NCBI GenBank assembly: GCA_029449245.1
Contig: JANATF010000008.1
Span: 1,178,001 to 1,242,000, forward strand
Length of the DNA stretch: 64,000 bases
From: Mortierella alpina
Lineage: Eukaryota > Mortierellomycota > Mortierellomycetes > Mortierellales > Mortierellaceae
Direction of reading: 5' to 3'
This document shows positions 49,081 through 61,860 of the stretch, one piece after another. Numbering within the stretch: position 1 is the first letter of the stretch; every line of letters begins with the position of its first letter. The notes beneath the pieces are model-generated. The model searched no databases, was not told the DNA's origin, and saw only the letters and a program-made list of their open reading frames with translations. A program made the position numbers and the translations under genes.

Positions 49081-51240
49081 ATGTCGTTCCCTTCGTCCCG
49101 TTCAATCAGCCCCGTGCAGGCCACCACGATTGTCGCCGCCAAGGACTGGTCACCCACGTCGTGGCAGTCAAAGCCCATCAAGCAGGATGTCGACTATCCT
49201 GACCAGGCCCACTTGAACAAGGTCTTGGAGAAGATCGGACGCCTCCCTCCCATGGTCGTCCCTGGCGAGGTATGCCATCCAAACACTCTTTCTATCCGTT
49301 GATCTGCTGTCGCCTGCAGTCTGGTAATTAATTTCTTTCCACGTGCATCGATCATTCGATATGTTCATACTCCAGATCCACCGTCTGCGCCAACAGTTGG
49401 CTGATGTTGCCCTCGGAAAGGCGTTTTTGCTCCAAGGAGGCGATTGTGCGGAGCTCTTTGACTACTGTGCCCAGGTAAAACGTCTGCGCAACCGTCGCAC
49501 CAGGATGTATGCCGCTTGTTGCCCTCATATCGACGGGATGTATGGAAGCACTATGATTGTTATGACTCCTTCTCGGTCACAAAATTTGTTACTCCAACCG
49601 TTCATTCCTTACCGTTCATTCCTTATCGATGGATGAGAACCCTGCGTTTTGGATCCGCGGAGCGTGCTATCATCATATTATCACCATTGGCCACGGACAG
49701 TTACACGGTCTACCTCTTCTAACGCGCCTCGTCTGTTGTCACTGCATGATACCCACAGAGCCCCATCGAAGCAAAGCTCAAAGTGTTGCTGCAGATGTCT
49801 TTGGTCTTGGTCTGGGGCGCCCGCATGCCCGTTGTTCGTATTGCGCGTATGGCTGGACAGTACGCCAAGCCTCGCTCTAAGCCAACAGAAATGCACGAGG
49901 GCGAGGAGATCCTCAGTTACCGCGGCGACAACGTGAACGGCTACGATCCCGCTGACCGCACGCCTGATCCTGAGCGTCTTCTCGGGTAGGCTTCATTGTT
50001 TAGGCATTCGCCCTCTCTCTCTCAGTAATGCATGTCATTGTTGTGCACAACCTTCTCACTCTGGCTCTCGTTGTTTACCATCTTCTTAGTGCCTACTTTC
50101 ACTCGGCTGCCACCTTGAACTATGTCCGCTCGATTCTGGCTGGTAAGCACCCTAGCCCTTCACAATTTATGACCAACACTGATATGCGGGGTTATGTACC
50201 ATCTGAGATTAAATGTGAAAGGTACTTCTTATCAATAGAGGGTTTTGCCGATCTCCACCACCCATCCAACTGGAACCTCCACCACGTCAAATCGTCTACT
50301 CTTCGTCAGGAGTACCAGGGCATCGTCGACCGACTGACGGATGCACTCGATTTCATGAAGACTATTGGTGCTGACCCCAATGCCGGCGGCGTCCAGTCAG
50401 GAGCACCTGCCAGTACCCTCAACACCGTCGACATCTTCGCTTCGCACGAGGGACTTTTGCTGGAGTACGAGCAGGCCCTGACTCGCCTGCTGACTGACCC
50501 TACCAACCCTACGCAGCAAAAATACTACAACGTCGGTACACACTTCATTTGGATCGGCGATCGCACGAGACAACTGGATGGCGCTCATGTGGAATACTTC
50601 AGAGGAATTGAGAATCCTATTGGTGTCAAGTGTGGACCCAGTATGAAGCCTGAGGAGCTGGTTGACCTGTTGAACATTTTGGATGCTGATAAGCAGCCCG
50701 GAAAGGTCACACTCATCACGCGGTATGGCGTCGACCAGGTAGACAAGTATTTACCAGGTCACATTAAGGCTGTTCAAGAGTCAGGACATGTTGTCGTGTG
50801 GGCTTGCGACCCCATGCATGGAAAGTACGTACCTCTGAAATCATGACGGGCACGGAAATGACTTTTTTCTCTTCAATCGATTGATGATCAAGAGTGTTAA
50901 CCAGCTCCACCTCTCTTGTTTGGAACGCAACAGCACTAAGCAAGCTGTATCTGGAGTAAAGACAAGACATCTGATCGACATCACCAAGGAGTTGTCGCAG
51001 GCGATCCGTATTCACAAGCAGATGGGATCTCATCTTGGCGGCGTTCACTTTGAGTTGACGGGAGACCGTGTGACCGAGTGTGTCGGTGGATCAATGGAAC
51101 TTCTGGATGCAGAGCTCCTGCAGCGCTACGAGACTCACTGCGACCCTCGCCTCAACTACGAGCAGGCCCTAGATATGGCCTTCCTGATTGCCAAATACCA
51201 AGAGAAACAGCGTGGCTTCAGTGGAGTCATGTCATTGTAG
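49081..51240 (+). CDS. Class II 3-deoxy-D-arabino-heptulosonate-7-phosphate (DAHP) synthase
   Basis: First enzyme of the shikimate pathway, condensing PEP with erythrose 4-phosphate. This copy is of the plant/actinobacterial class II type rather than the Aro3/Aro4 class I type. Landmarks in order: DWSPTSWQSKPIKQDVDYPD, LPPMVVPGE, GKAFLLQGGDCAELFDYCAQ, RMPVVRIARMAGQYAKPRSK, YRGDNVNGYDPADRTPDPER, LGAYFHSAATLNYVRSIL, NWNLHHV, FASHEGLLLEYEQALTRLL, WIGDRTRQLDGAHVEYFRGI, NPIGVKCGPSM, GHVVVWACDPMHGK and GGVHFELTGDRVTECVGG. The metal- and PEP-binding residues of these motifs are all present. No transit peptide is obvious, so it is probably cytosolic. Introns lie near 49270-49376, 49474-49757, 49988-50088, 50143-50240, 50824-50955 or close to these. 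ATG 49081 follows a CT-rich leader. Confidence 0.92.
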
Positions 51241-51541
51241 ATGGCGAACGTAGATATAGATCTCATGCAAATATCATCGACAAATACACTGGTTATGAGA
51301 GGCGAGCCACTAATGCTCTAGTTCAGGAGTCTAGGGTCCATTTGGCTGAAGTCTAAGTCGATCCAGCGGGTCGACTTTTGACTGCTCTTTACTGATGTGG
51401 CAAAAAGACAAGAGCCGAGCCTTCGCCCAACTTCCCTCTCCTGTTTTACAGACTGTGCATCATTCCGCATATCCACAAGCTCCGGACCGCAACTTCCACG
51501 CGAGCCTATCTAGACCCTGCTTTGCAATATATCTGCGCACA
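51241..51541. other. Gap between DAHP synthase and alpha-arrestin 3
   Basis: About 300 bases with no supported gene. It presumably holds a 3' UTR and the arrestin promoter. Confidence 0.4.
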
Positions 51542-52767
51542 ATGCTATTCCAGAACGGCGACAAGAGCAAGACGCTGACCGTTGGCATCATCACACCATA
51601 TCGAGGACCTGAGAACCTGCCTACTGTCTTTCTAACGCCCGAGGAACGTGGAGTCATTCGCGGCTTTGTCGAATTCCAATCAACCGAGGATATCCAAGGC
51701 GGAGATTTAGACTTGTCATTCCGAGTCAAAAGTGAAGCCCGATGGAGCCGTAAGGACCCTTGTTTGCAAGTGTTGAGTCGGATTCACCCATTTCGTGCAG
51801 GCTATCTTTTTTCTAATCAACTGTTTGCTGGTTGACTTCAAAAGGCCAACGGGGTGAAACACGACAAGTCTTTCACTCGAAGCAGGTGCTTCAGAGGCAA
51901 GCGTGGAATATCCCTATCCATCATTCCCGCCATGAAGTTGTTGCTGCAGGCAAATCACGATTTGACTTTGAAGCGTTCCTGGACCCGCAGAGTCCGTCAT
52001 CGATACAAGGGCGTCGCGGATGGCTCAACTACCGATTCAGAGCGACCCTACACAGGAGCTTTTTTCGACGCAACATTGTTTTCAAGCAGGACGTTTGGGT
52101 GTTCAGCTCCTGTCTACCCTTACCTAGCCCGGACATTCTACCAAACCCCTATGTGCACACGGGCGTTTGGCAATCATATCTACCATTCGCCGTCTCAATA
52201 CCCAGCCAGAGCATTCATCTAGGACAGCGATTGCCAATGACTGTGCAGTTTGAACCCTTTGTGAGAGCTAGTGGCCATTATGGACAAGAGCTGGTGATCA
52301 TTTCCGCGGTTGTGAAGTTAAAGCAGTACACTCGACTCTGGCACCGCAGGAACGTCAAGAACGAGACCAAGGAGGTTCTGAATGTACCAGTTCATCATGG
52401 ATGGCCGCAGACTGCGCAAGGTCTTCAAAGGACTGTTTGGATCGACATCCCACATGCACCCCAGCTGTCGTGCACAACTTTCACGCAGCCCGTACAGAAG
52501 ACGCATCGTCTGAAGATAATTATGAATGTTAAGACTTCCGCCATGGCAAATAGAGATGCGAGGGAACTTCGCGTTGAGAGTAAGTCCTCCTCCCTCAAAA
52601 GCCTGTGGTTGAACACACCAATCTGATGTTTAAAACTGACCCTGTTTGCTCTTGCTCTTGATACAGTGGAAGTCAACGTAACTGGTCCTCGACCTCCTAC
52701 AGCTGAAGAGCTTCCGCCTTACTCCGCAGTTTGGGAGGGGAACGTTGGAGGAGTCGACAGTGACTAG
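51542..52767 (+). CDS. Alpha-arrestin 3
   Basis: Exons 51542-51749, 51845-52579 and 52667-52767 join with phases 1 and 1, the same pattern as alpha-arrestins 1 and 2, giving 347 residues. The N-terminal arrestin fold has FLTPEERGVIRGFVEFQ and GDLDLSFRVKSEARW. The middle has RQVFHSKQVLQRQAWNIPI and WLNYRFRATLHRSFFRRNIV. The C-terminal fold has SIPSQSIHLGQRLPMTVQF and IISAVVKLKQYTRLW. The last exon carries VNVTGPRPPTAEELPPYSAV, where LPPY is a PY-like motif that could bind a WW-domain HECT ligase. Alpha-arrestins are adaptors for ubiquitin-dependent endocytosis; the cargo is unknown. It lies 351 bases upstream of alpha-arrestin 4 in the same orientation. Confidence 0.88.
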
Positions 52768-53118
52768 AAGGACGAGAACGAGGATGTCATCATCCCGACA
52801 CAGTGGCAGCGGCAGTGCACCTATAAACCTTATTGGCCATAAAGCCCTGTCGACTTTGGAATTAGAAGCGGCGTGCACAAGTATATTTAAAGCTTGTCGG
52901 CCTTTTCTAGCCTCATTGACTCATTCACCCTCCCTACTGGGTGTTTATAAAGGCTGGGCCAGATTCATGAATCTTCCTATAACACACAGCCCCCCTTCCA
53001 GACTTTTCAATTCCAAACAGTAATAGTTTCGGACTCGACAACAGTAGCATCAACAACGTTCGCATCAACAAGCACCCAAGCAATTAGACCTAGCATCAGT
53101 TAGAGCAAATCCAGCAAC
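52768..53118. other. Promoter and leader of alpha-arrestin 4
   Basis: No gene is supported. A TATA-type element lies at 52944-52953, and a CAACA/CATCAACA-rich leader precedes the ATG at 53119. Confidence 0.5.
52944..52953 (+). promoter_or_regulatory. Candidate TATA box of alpha-arrestin 4
   Basis: The sequence TTTATAAAGG lies about 170 bases upstream of the ATG, with an A/C-rich leader after it. It is a good TATA match by eye but has no other support. Confidence 0.4.
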
Positions 53119-54561
53119 ATGGCCATTCTCGACTTCAGCAAAGACAGCGAAAAGTCAATCTCGCTTCACTTCCACACGCAGGAACTCGGACCTGAGGGCC
53201 AGCCACTTTACTACCACACGCCAGAAGTCCCTGCAGGTAAAGCAATGTTTGTACACAGGATTAGGGTTCAAGTCCTTTGGCATTCTTGTGGTCGTAGCCT
53301 TACCCTTCTCGCATACATTCTCCTGACTACTGTAGTCATCAAAGGTCATGTCGAGTTCCGTGCAGTCAAGGAGACGAAGGGCAGTGATATTGAACTGACG
53401 TTTGAAGCAAGAGCTGAATCAAAGTGGACAGGTACCGACTCAATTTGCATTATGGGATAGCTTGACTTTTACCTTCCAATAGCATAGGCCAATTTCCTAA
53501 CATGCACTCCTGTTTTTTCCGCCACCTTCCATATAGAAACGTACGGCAAAAGCACAGTGTCATATCACCAGATTGCCAAGCTTCAGGAAAAATCGTGGGA
53601 AGTCAAGCTCAACCGCACCAATCCCAAGGTGATCGCGCCAGGTGTCACTCGATATGATTTTGAAGTGGAGCTTCAGGATGGACTTCCTCCTTCGATTGAA
53701 GGAGCTCGCGCTTGGTTCCACTACCGATTCAAGGCTCATATCAAGCGCGACTTTCCTCGACGTGACATGGCTGTTAAGCAATGTGTCTGGGTGTATAGCA
53801 GTTGTCTAAAGGCTGACGAGCCTCTCGAACCCAAGATCTTCAAGGATGTCTGGAACGAGACGTTGCCTTACAGCTGCACTATTCCTTCGGATGTGTTCTA
53901 TCAAGGGCAAACAGTGCCGCTGACTGTACAATTCGACCAACTCTTAGAAAATGGATCACTTCAGGGTCAGGACTTGATCGTAGTCAGTGCGGTGGTCAAG
54001 CTGAAGCAGTACACAACTTTGCTTGAGAAGAAGCTCACGTCGACCAAGCGAAAGGAAAAGAAGACGGTCGTCACACTCCCTGTGACTGACGGTTGGCCAG
54101 CGACTTTACAGGGAAGCACAAAGACGATCCTGGTGGAACTTCCTGGTGCTCGGCAGTTGGCAGGGTCCATCGAGAGCGAGGCGCTCATCAAGTGCCATTG
54201 CCTAAAGCTGATCATGATGGTCAGGACTACGACTTCCTCGGAGAAGGACGCCAAAGAACTGCGGATGGAAAGTAAGTTCTGTCTTGAGAAGGGGTCGAAT
54301 CGCTACCGGGAATCGGGCATCAATGAACTGACATGATATACCCGTGTTACTTCTGCTTTGCTAGTGGATGTCAAGATCACTTCGCCCCGGCCGGAGCATA
54401 TCAAGAACATCGCTCCACAGCACGCGGCACCACCGGCATACCAGTCCATTGACAGTGACGATGACGACTCCAGGCCGCCCGTATTCAACCCTGCGTGGAC
54501 CTCCTCCAGTGGCGAAGGATCCGCGTATCCCCAGGATGTCAAGCGGCAGCCTGATCTGTAG
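53119..54561 (+). CDS. Alpha-arrestin 4 with PPxY tail
   Basis: Closest in sequence to alpha-arrestin 3: WFHYRFKAHIKRDFPRRDM compared with WLNYRFRATLHRSFFRRNI. The N-terminus is MAILDFSKDSEKSISLHF. An extra intron (about 53239-53331) falls between PEVPA and VIKGHVEF, where the paralogue in the same position has none. The second intron follows ESKWT (about 53432-53537), and the last is near 54271-54363. The C-terminal fold includes TIPSDVFYQGQTVPLTVQFD and VVSAVVKLKQYTTL. The tail after VDVKITSPRPEH has APPAYQSIDSDDDD, a true PPxY motif followed by an acidic cluster, which suggests recruitment of an Rsp5/Nedd4 ligase. The last codons read VKRQPDL. The cargo is unknown. Confidence 0.88.
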
Positions 54562-54861
54562 GATATCTCGCAATATATATATATATACCTCTTTCGCTAT
54601 ATGTGACTTGCTTTGCCAAGGACTCCTGATGAATGTCTTCTGCCAGCCCATGGAATCTTTTCAAGTACCTCGTTTTTTCGGCCCACGCTTCTTGCATCCC
54701 TACATCCTCGTACTCTCGCATTCTTACAGCGTCCGTCTTCACGCCCGCGCAGTCACTTGCCCATCCTCCTTTGCCCTTTGTTCATTCTCCCACCCCCTTC
54801 ACATTGGACGTTTGACGCGTGGATTCTCTTGCTCTTCCCGCATCTGCGTCGTCGCTCACTT

Positions 54862-57170
54862 ATGAAGTCACTCAAAATCTCCATCCCCGAAGCTGCATCC
54901 AGCGGGGGCACCATCACCTTCAAGATCCTAGTCGCCACAGCCACAAGCGACTCGGTAGGTTTCGACGCCATACTTGTCCCTGTTGCACCCCAGAACGCGC
55001 TGGGCTTGTTTCCGTTTGCTCCTAGCGAAGCAGCGTGTTCTTGACATCCATTCACTCTGTCGGTAGACATACCCCGTCTTTCGGACATTCCCGCAAGTCC
55101 GCTGGCTACATCACAAGTTACAGACAACGTTTCTGGACTATGTGGTCCCACCTCTCCCAGAGTCACTAAGCGAGAAGCTGTCAGAGGATGTGGATCAGGT
55201 GGAGCAGAAGCGCGTCCAGATTGAGAGGTTTCTGCAACGAGTGTGCCTTCGACAAGAGTTTGCCACAAGCGAAGCAGTGCTCTGGTTCGTTGGAACAGAG
55301 ATGGTAAAGCGACATGCATACCCCATAATCTATAATCTATTATCTATTCTTGGGTATTTTGTGATCGTCTAATAGTATTCTGCCGTTTTTTTTGTCCGCT
55401 CATTCGCTGTGTCCACTGGAAAGACACACCTGGACTCTGTCGACTCGAAGCGCGCTACATTGGGGTTTCTGCGATTTGACAATATCATCAAGCCAAGCTA
55501 TGACCGAGGGATGAGAGTGTACAGACCGACAGAGAATGTAGAAGAGGTACGGTAAACGCCCTTCAGCCCTTGAATTTGAAATTACTTTTTTACTAAAAAA
55601 TGCGTGCTGCCTTATCTCTATAACGTTGATTCTCCATAGAATGATCAAGGTGAATTTCAGAGGAGACAAGTATACCTCCTAGCGATGGAGCAGTCTTTTA
55701 CAGGACTTTTGGATGCAGGCCTGCGCTTGACAAAGGAGCGTGAGAGTAAGCCTTATTTTCCTTACGTCAGTTACTGTCGATGATGCCCCCCTCCCTTCCA
55801 ATTGCCATTACTGACACGCAGCTCGATCCAACATAGAGTTGGGTGACGCTTACTCTCAACTTGGAGATGCAACAATGGAAGTTCTGAGCAGTAAACATCG
55901 TCTTGGAGATGGTCAACGGATCGACAACCGGGAGAGGCACCAGGCACTAGATGACGAAATGCAGGTCTTTGGAGTTTTAACGGATGATATGAGACTGAGC
56001 ATACGACGACAGGTCAAGGCAGAGACATTTCAGTTCATGGATATGGTTCAGGAGTACAAGAGTATGCTGCAGGGCTTGAAGGTAAAGGAGGGTACTGACT
56101 GTACTAGACGTATATGGGAAATATTGCTCACGTTCACTATTTAGGCAGAGGTAACGGATGTCTCAATTAACTTACTAACGCGTGTTTCCGTTTGTCTATA
56201 GGATGTCATGAACTTGAGAACGGATCGATTATCAGAGTATGTATCAGCCTCCAAACGGGTGACCAAGAAGCAGACTCAAGTGGAGCAGGCTATTCAAAAG
56301 GCGGCCACTGCACCTAGTGCAGATTTGGTGGACAAAGCAAAGCTGAGTCTTGAGGGAGCTAATGCTCAACTGAACGAGTGTCGAGAAGAGTTCAAGAAGA
56401 GCCAGGTCGTTGTCACGCGGGAGCTGCTCCGGTATGAGAAAGACAAAGCCAAGGAGTGGCAGGTCTCTGTTCAGGACTATGCTGCGAAGCAGATGATGTA
56501 CGAAAAGGAAAAACTGGAGGCACTGGAAAGGGCATGGGACTCGATTCGGGACCTGCGAACCAACGCGGAGGGAATACCGAGTGGAGGCGATGCAGGTGCT
56601 GCCCGAGGCGTCAGTAATGAGCGATCACGATCATATTGGCCTTCGGGACTCGGATCCTCCTATGCACCGGAGCTTGAACACCAAGACAAGAACGAGGATT
56701 TGATGAAGACTGAGCCAGTGACAAGAGTGAATACATTGCAGACCGGACCAGAGGTCAGCACCGAGCAGGAGCGACTACCTCAGAATGCTAGCTTTGGCGG
56801 CCATAATAGCGGCTACAACAGCAGCAGTGGATACAATAGCGGCGATCAGGACGAAGGGCTGCGGGCCGAACCCGGGTACTTTCCGAGCACCAAGCTAAGT
56901 CGGTCTGGGAGTGGTGCACGCAGTAAAGCGGCCGAAAGTAGCCCAGGATCAACGACCAACTCCAGGAAGGGATCAGCAGCTGGACTAGCTGTGAGCGGCA
57001 GCTGTAGTGCCCCTCCGCTGTCAATGCCGTCGGGTGCTGCGGGTGCAGGAGAGGAACTGGCGGATGCTGGTTACGCCTCGCCAAAAGCCAATGTGCTGTC
57101 TGTAGAGCACGAGGGCAAGAGCATGGACGGATACGACCCTCTCATGGTGCGCCCTGGATTCTCAGAGTAG
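54862..57170 (+). CDS. PX-BAR sorting nexin
   Basis: Phosphoinositide-binding membrane-remodelling protein of the SNX-BAR class, acting in endosomal sorting. Exon 1 (54862-54954) encodes MKSLKISIPEAASSGG and KILVATATSDS. It joins TYPVFRTFPQVRWLHHKLQ and LDYVVPPLPES, which form the PX domain with the Pro-rich loop of SNX proteins. Two later exons contain the linker (ATLGFLRFDNIIKPSYDRGM) and the start of the BAR coiled region (SNIELGDAYSQLGDATMEVL). The last large exon (about 56202-57170) has long charged helices (AKLSLEGANAQLNECREEFK, YEKDKAKEWQVSVQDYAAKQ). The C-terminal 190 residues are Ser/Gly-rich and disordered, with SGYNSSSGYNSG repeats. The exact orthologue (Snx4, Snx41 or other) cannot be settled by eye. 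There are about six exons. Confidence 0.82.
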
Positions 57171-57913
57171 TGCCAAATATATACGCAGTCCATCCAAGCG
57201 ACCACCAGGTTGCCCACCCGCCAGCCAATGGCAGGCCCGCTCCTCTCCCCCACCATGCCCTTTAAAGGACTTTTATTGCGGCCTCATCGCCTCTTGTCCC
57301 TTTCCCCCCAATTCCTCATCCTGCGATCTTCGTCCAGCGCTCCTTCGCCACTCCGCGCCCTGGCAACCACCTCCTCCCGACCTTGCGCACACACCATTCC
57401 GCAGCGTCTGCTGTCCATCACTCCTCCTGTACCGCTTCACCTGTATCGCCTCACCTGCATTTATTTTGTTTGCCTTCCCGGTCTCTCATTCTTGTCGAAT
57501 TCATTGTCCCGCCCAAAAAGAGACGAGTGAGCGAGTGAGAGTGGAAAGGACAAAGTGAGAGAGTGTGTGAAGCTGCCACGGCTTGACCACTTTCTTTGAC
57601 ACCCTTCGCCCCGACTTCGCATCTACCCCATTTTCCCCACATCTTTGCTCGCGTTCGCCTGTCCAGCTGCATTTGCAGAACCATAAAAGTGCCGAGGCGG
57701 GTTCTAGTGAGAGTTTATACTAGACAACGAACCGCTGGCAGTAGGCGGGGTCAAACGAAACAGCGCTGTCCCAGTTATCCACCCACAACAACCCACCCCA
57801 CTCTTCCCCGTTCCTATCCTTTCCTTCTTAAACCTTTCAGTCAACCACTGGCCTCTTATCAACCCTTCGTCGCCTCGGAGCCGCCGTACGAAGCAAAACG
57901 ACGGCTGTCAGTC
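57171..57913. other. Promoter and leader of the zinc-cluster gene
   Basis: No gene is supported. The region is CT-rich on + (57235-57890), consistent with the long pyrimidine-rich leaders seen before other genes here. Confidence 0.45.
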
Positions 57914-60900
57914 ATGGAAAACACAGAGGATGTCAAGGATACTGTAGAGCAAACGCCGCAAACGCCGCCTTCCACGTTGGCTCCACCTCCCGCGGCTCCC
58001 GTGCGACGGCGGTCGAAGTTGGCCTGCGATACATGTCATTACCGGTAAGAATGCACCTACAATTGCCTCTTATTCTCGTTTGTCCAATTTGTTGAATAGC
58101 AGGAAATGTGGACGACCTTGAGGGTGAAGAGCTTGACTGGGAGGATATGGGAACACTCTAGGAGCCGCAAACACACAGGCAAGAAGAGCGCAAAAAAGCA
58201 CCAAAAGTGTAACTTGGTGGGTTGTAAGGCAGAAACAGTGTTGCTACTCCGCCTAACAGCGCAACGCTGACAAACAAGCTGTGTGAGAAAAGAGAGCCTC
58301 TTGGGCTAAACAGCAGATCAGGTTCGATGAGAGTAAACACCGTGGCGTGCCGAGCATTGGCGAGCTTGCTGAGCGTTGTATTTGAGTTTGTTGAGAACGC
58401 GATAGTGTGCTAAGCTATTTTTTCAAGGTCGATCCCTCACACTTCCACGTCATTCTAATGGCACACGAAGGGAGCGTTGGCCATGGCTTCGCGTACTGTT
58501 CACCTTCGGCTGCCGCTCTAATATCGGCCGAAAATCCGCTTTTGACAACCAGTTCGGCTGACATATCCTCAACATATGTACCCTTCTATAAACAAAGGCG
58601 TCGAGGATCCGTTTTTGCTACTTCAATTCGTACCCTGCACCCCCATTACACTCAGTGACATGTCTCCCCTCCCCTCCTTTTCTGCGGGTAGTTGAGGGGT
58701 GAAAGAAGTAGCTGCATTTTATGCGGATCTTGTATCTCCCAAGGACCGCTTCCCCTATTGCATTGCGCGTTCGCATCAGCCATTTCAGTTGGGCGCTCTT
58801 GTAGACTGAGGATGCCTTTGCTGGAGCTGGAGATAAAGGAATCTCAAGCTAATGTGTTCCTGTCCTTGCTTCACTAGGAAAATCAAGTGTGATGTGGAGA
58901 AGGGCCACCCATGCAAGAATTGCGAAAAGAGCGCGGTCCAGTGCACCTTGGTCGGACCCTCTATGCGACCTCCGCGAAACATCTCTGGGTCGTCCTCGGC
59001 AGCGGCGAGAGCAGCAGTAGCCGTTGCCGTAGCTACAGCTGCTGCTGCCAGTGCACATTCTGCGCCTGCACAAGGTTTTGGTGCGCAAGGCACCGAAGAG
59101 GATCAAACAGGCGACTACAACATGGCTTGGTCGACAGAGTCTCCGCAGCCGTGTGAAGCAAGTACGGAGCAGGGGTCTGGCGATATCAGGATACCAGGAT
59201 TACTTGTCCGAAGGGCTAGCGCCTCTGGACAGCTCATGCGGCCGGACGAGGATCCAGCAAGTTTAGATGATACAAAAGTCAAACGGGGCCTTCTGAGCTC
59301 ATCTTCTTCCCCGACTTCTTTGCGAGCGCTGTTCAATGCAGGTGCATCTGCCAGCTCTTCCTCGTCCACCGCGACTCCATCGCACCCTGGATCGCAAGCT
59401 GGTGCGACATCAGCACCACCGCTTAATGCCTCAGGAGACACCTCGGCTTGCACTGCTGCAGGCGCGCATATGGATTTGAACATTAGTAGTGCAGGATTCG
59501 ACTACTTTGATCATCCCGTCGCATTTTCGTCGGGATCCTCAACCACGTCGTCAACACCCTCGAGCGCTGTCCTCGCTAATGGCCTAGGGCATTTTACCTA
59601 CCCCATCGACACAATCTCAAGCACTGTCGCGCATCTACTCTCACCCTTGTCGTCGCCACTCTGTCTGGCGCAGTCGTCGTCTTTACCCCCAACGCCAATG
59701 CACATCATTGCTGACAGACTGCCCGAGAGTGTCATGTCTGGTGTGTCAAGCAGCGTAGGCAACGCAGGAAGATACTCTGCTGGGCATTCGCAGTTTCATC
59801 CCCCAGTACCCCACTCGCGCCATACCGCTCCACGGCGTGCCTCAAGTTCGTCATTCTTACCTTCACAGATATCTACTGACAACGATACCAGGACTCAGCA
59901 ACACGATCGACGTACATCAGCTCCATGGGTAGGCTACACCCATCCACATTCTCACACACATTCCCAGTCGACTCCTTATGAGGGTCGTCATGCGGGAGCA
60001 TCAGGGGTTCATGGACAGCCATACGGCGCGAACACAGTACATGTCAAGAAGCATTATGCAACTACGGATGATATCCAGCCCTATCCGCCTTCCCAATCCG
60101 CCCTCATGCGATCTAATAGCACTCCCGCCGCCCTACGTTCACCTCTCAAGTCACTCAACCGAAACCGGCATAGCGCTTTACCCTCGCGGCGTTCTCACAT
60201 CGGACCTACCAGGCACTCAGTAAATCTCTACGCCTCGACAGACAAGATCATACAGGACCTTTCTCTCCCTCAGCAGCTCTATCGGCACTCGGCTCTACCT
60301 CAGAGGCATAACAATAGCATAAGCCATTTGCAGTTTCAATTGCACCTTCAGCAATTGCAGCACTCTCAGCAGAATACCCAGCGCAGCCAATCTTTACCAC
60401 GTTTCCAACGCGAATCACCTCATCGATTATCACTTCAACATCCGCAACAGCAATGGCCAGGATTCCCAGCGCAGCATCCCCATCAGGACCCAGACCGTCA
60501 GTTTGATGTGGCTTCCAATTCTACGCATTCTGTTGTTAGCGATCTTGCCATAAGTCCTGCGACTCTGTCGGTAAATGAACCGGATGGATCTTTGGACATC
60601 CGGACCGCGGAAATCCTATCTCCACTTAGCATCCACAGCCCAATTCAAGCGGACACGAGCGAGTTCCAGTCATTCGCAAGCCAGATGACGACAGCCTATG
60701 ACCCAACACTTACGGAGGATGTGGGCTCCACTTCTGGTATTAGCGCTCTAGTTCAGAATGAGCTCAAGGCACAGCAGCAGCAGGAACACCAAGCACGACT
60801 ATTGCCGGGAGAGAGGCAGACCGCCAAGTTGCAATTTTCAGACGGATATGGATGGAGACAGGACGAGGTAGCAAATCAGGGCGCTCACGGCCATACGCGC

Positions 60901-61860
60901 CACCAAAGCGCATCTTTAGTATACCCTCATCAACAGTCGTTGCAGTTTGGATCTTCATCGTCTTCATCGTCATCATCTGCTCAGCATAGAAGCTACCTGA
61001 CCAGGTCCCTGCAGGATCTTACGCACTACTCAGCGACTGTCAACGACCAGCAGCAACGGTTAGCAGAGCAGGTACGGCGTCTGCAGGAGGAAACGGCAGG
61101 GACGCAACTTCCCCAACCGCTCGAACCATCCACGGCAGCACCGCCTCAAGACCAGGGGGTGACTCAGGATATGTTTGGCGCATCTCTTGCGCTAGTGTTG
61201 GATGATCATCTTAGGCTGTTGGATGACATGGATGTCGTGCCGGAGCTGAATGAGTACGAAGAGTTGTCTCAGTCATCGATGGTGGCGCCTTCGCAAGACG
61301 GAAAGAATGCTCTTTTGATGCGCGCAGATCCTACACTTCATTCGGATCCACAGGACATGGGATCGGCGACCGTTGGCGCTATAAGTCAGGAGGCGTCCAT
61401 CTCGATATTTGACGCGATTGCTAGATCAGCGTCCAATGCTCAAGATGCTATGTTTTTAGGCGGAGGCGACGAGACTTTTAAAGATCTCTCGGGCGGCATG
61501 ATGCACTTCCAAACCGAGCCATATATCGATACGCTCTCTTTCTTGGACTTGTCAGGCACCTATGTGCCGCCAAATGCGACCACGCCAACGGCCTTCACTT
61601 CGACCATAACATCGTCTTCGCTCCCCAACACCAGCTTCTTGGATCAACAGAGCACTCGGTTATACCATGGACTTTTGCCCAATCATCAGCAGCAACACTC
61701 GCCAGCGCAGGGACTTGGCTCCAACAGTGGGATGAACAACACGCTTGATCAACAGGTGTTGTCGCGTGAGCTGACCCAAGCTCCCCAACAGTCTCAGCAA
61801 CCGCAGCAGCATATCGTCCATCACCAACATCATCATCATCACCACGTCCATCTTCACTAG
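57914..61860 (+). CDS. Zn2Cys6 transcription factor with large low-complexity C-terminus
   Basis: A fungal binuclear zinc-cluster regulator of 1,037 residues in two exons, 57914-58044 and 58878-61860. The intron (833 bases) interrupts the zinc cluster after CDTCHYR, and splicing restores CDTCHYRKIKCDVEKGHP followed by CKNCEKSAVQC, with spacing C-x2-C-x6-C-x7-C-x2-C-x6-C. The short N-terminus (MENTEDVKDTVEQ) is acidic, and basic residues VRRRSK precede the cluster. After it comes a long region rich in Ser, Ala, Gln and His with no fungal middle-homology domain visible. SLVYPHQQSLQFGSSSSS, a short coiled segment (QQRLAEQVRRLQEETAG) and a C-terminal His run (HHQHHHHHHVHLH) are present. DNA targets are unknown. 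The very long second exon is unusual for this intron-rich window. Confidence 0.85.

Noticed and set aside
58158-58840. Short open frames within the transcription-factor intron
   Set aside because: They are short, in several frames, and disappear on splicing, which restores a perfect Zn2Cys6 motif.
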